DNA of 64,000 nucleotides from Actinokineospora sp. NBRC 105648 (lineage in GTDB: Bacteria; Actinomycetota; Actinomycetes; Mycobacteriales; Pseudonocardiaceae): NCBI RefSeq assembly GCF_030269645.1, contig NZ_BSTR01000035.1, positions 20,002-84,001 of the forward strand. Reading direction: 5' to 3'. Below the pieces are notes generated by a model, which was not told the origin of the DNA, did not search any database, and worked only from the letters and a program-made list of their open reading frames with translations. Both the position numbers and the translations under genes were made by a program. Below are positions 62,868 through 64,000 of the stretch, one piece after another (the stretch's first letter is position 1; the number at the start of each line of letters is the position of its first letter).

Positions 62868-63751
62868 GGGTCGAGAGTATTCCGCTCCGCGAACTCCGCA
62901 TCCACGGCGTCCAGGACCGGCCGGAAGCCGATCTTCTGGTAGATCGAGTTCGCGGTGGGGTTGTCCAGGTCGGCGAACAGCAGGACGTCCCGGGCGCCCT
63001 GGTCCAACGCCCACCGGGCAGCCGCGGCGGTGACCGCGCTGCCGTAGCCGCGGCGCCGCTTGCCGTGCGGGGTGTAGACGGGCCCGATCCGGGACATGCC
63101 GTGCAGTGGGGCCGTGACCATCGCGAACGCGGAGTCGTCGCCGTCGACCCAGATGACGCTCGGCCGCCCGTTCGCCATCGCGGCGCTCGCTACCTCGATG
63201 CCGTTGGCAGACCGACTGGTCGCGTCTTCCGTCGGTTCCCCGGTGACCTCGTCGGCGAATTCGTCGCACCAGCGCCCAACGAGCGGCAGGTCCTCGGTGG
63301 TCGCGATCCGCGCGTGCCCCTCGCGGGCTGGCACCGCGAGTGCCTCGAGCCGGTAGAGCCGTTCAGGCACGATGCGCGAGACCGCCGCCCCAGTCGCCAC
63401 TGTCCACCGCTGGATGAACAGCTCGGCCACGTCTCGCGGACCCCGCACGCCCGGTAGGCGGATGTCGTTGGCCAGCAGGTGGTTGATCAGTTCGTCGTGC
63501 ACCTCGACCGGCAGTCCCGAGATGGCGAGCGGGTGCGGGGGCGTCTGCAGCACGGCACCCACCAGTTCACTGCCGCGGTGAGCGGTCAGGAACAGCATGT
63601 CGTCCTGGGCCGCGGCCTGGCCCGTAAGAGCCTGTCCCACGAGCTGGTTCAGCACTGTGATGGGACCGGTGTGCCGAATGGGATCGGCGCTGAAGAGGCC
63701 GCGGGTCTGCTCCCAGAACTCGTGCGCGGTCGCGTGTCGGGTGACGGTCAT
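62864..63751 (-). CDS. GNAT-family acetyltransferase
   Basis: This is 295 residues. The C-terminal acetyl-CoA fold contains MSRIGPVYTPHGKRRRGYGS (R-R-x-G-Y/G-S motif) and ALDQGARDVLLFADLDNPTA, NSIYQKIGFRPVLDAV. The N-terminal half holds an unusual domain with FLTAHRGSELVGAVLQTPP. It matches actinobacterial GNAT proteins with an extended N terminus. It is first in the GNAT-GATase-glnE run on the minus strand. Confidence 0.82.
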   Translation of the reverse strand: MTVTRHATAHEFWEQTRGLFSADPIRHTGPITVLNQLVGQALTGQAAAQDDMLFLTAHRGSELVGAVLQTPPHPLAISGLPVEVHDELINHLLANDIRLPGVRGPRDVAELFIQRWTVATGAAVSRIVPERLYRLEALAVPAREGHARIATTEDLPLVGRWCDEFADEVTGEPTEDATSRSANGIEVASAAMANGRPSVIWVDGDDSAFAMVTAPLHGMSRIGPVYTPHGKRRRGYGSAVTAAAARWALDQGARDVLLFADLDNPTANSIYQKIGFRPVLDAVDAEFAERNTLDP

Positions 63752-63826
63752 AGCCCATGGTGACCCGGCCCAGTCGACACCAGCGACCGATTTTCGGTAC
63801 GGGCCCTTGACGACCTCAAACGAGAA

Positions 63827-63868
63827 AAGCCCCTGTGTTCCTCGATTTCTCGAGGAACACAGGGGCTT
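63827..63868 (-). terminator. rRNA operon terminator
   Basis: A perfect 19-bp stem AAGCCCCTGTGTTCCTCGA with its complement and a 4-nt loop (GAAA on the minus strand), followed on the minus strand by TTTTCTCG. It lies 12 bp after the 5S 3' end. Confidence 0.95.
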
Positions 63869-63880
63869 GACCCAATTTTA

Positions 63881-63999
63881 GTCCGGCGGCGTCCTACTCT
63901 CCCACACCCTCACGAGTGCAGTACCATCGGCGCAGGTGGGCTTAGCTTCCGGGTTCGGGATGGGACCGGGCGTTTCCCCACCGCTATGACCGCCGTAAC
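63881..63999 (-). rRNA. rrf: 5S ribosomal RNA
   Basis: The minus strand reads GTTACGGCGGTCATAGCG at the 5' end, the conserved GGGGAAACGCCCGGTCCCAT, CCGAACCCGGAAGCTAAGCC and the 3' GTAGGACGCCGCCGGAC. The length is 119 nt. It is the last gene of an rrn operon that continues beyond the right edge. Confidence 0.96.
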
Positions 64000-64000
64000 A

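Overview
The window comes from a high-GC actinomycete, most likely Pseudonocardiales (Actinokineospora/Saccharothrix-like). The reasons are the GC-rich wobble positions, frequent GTG starts, a WhiB7-type regulator, an ABC1-kinase/ThiF/PDZ-S16 block, an actinobacterial tmRNA tag (AKTNSRADFALAA), and gene order matching Mycobacterium tuberculosis Rv3193c-Rv3198c and Rv2219-Rv2221c. The taxon is an inference from gene content; no marker was compared by alignment.

Layout. 0-13 kb is the accessory part: the tail of a TetR regulator; a tightly overlapping SseB-like / AAA ATPase / TPR operon; a small secreted protein; a frameshifted NB-ARC remnant; a peptidoglycan-binding/OmpA gene cut in two by an in-frame amber codon; a secreted lipase; a coupled LolA-like/ABC-ATPase/ABC-permease operon; a transposase scrap; and tRNA-Ala(GGC). 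13-27 kb holds an adenylate-forming ligase, a DsbA-like/MauE redox pair, HrpB helicase, small membrane proteins, SixA, an XRE regulator with tandem operator-like sites, tmRNA, a sensor/NarL two-component system and a large secreted subtilase. 27-38 kb holds an acyltransferase, Lon, the smpB-ftsX-ftsE-prfB cluster, a PadR regulator, a C-rich non-coding tract and two identical initiator tRNA genes. 38-52 kb is the Rv3193c-Rv3198c-like block (UPF0182, PDZ-S16, DUF2342 metalloprotease, ThiF-like, ABC1 kinase, whiB7 with an attenuator leader, uvrD2). 52-64 kb is the nitrogen block (DUF4191, RDD, glnA, glnE) with acetyltransferases and a glutamine amidotransferase, ending in the 5S rRNA and terminator of a leftward rrn operon.

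How the parts fit. ssrA and smpB supply trans-translation, with Lon nearby as a quality-control protease. ftsE/ftsX regulate cell-wall hydrolysis at division. GlnE adenylylates GlnA, whose target tyrosine is visible. The whiB7 locus has every expected part of ribosome-sensing attenuation: an AT-element promoter, a 95-codon leader ORF, an intrinsic terminator, and whiB7 itself. whiB7 is translationally coupled to a small unknown ORF.

The most unusual structures are (i) a composite element behind both tmRNA and one initiator tRNA, made of hairpin terminators plus mini-hairpin repeats whose stems covary; (ii) the amber-split peptidoglycan-binding domain; (iii) the whiB7 leader and its coupled small ORF; and (iv) a large inverted repeat followed by a 28/29-bp tandem array at 47.6-48.0 kb.
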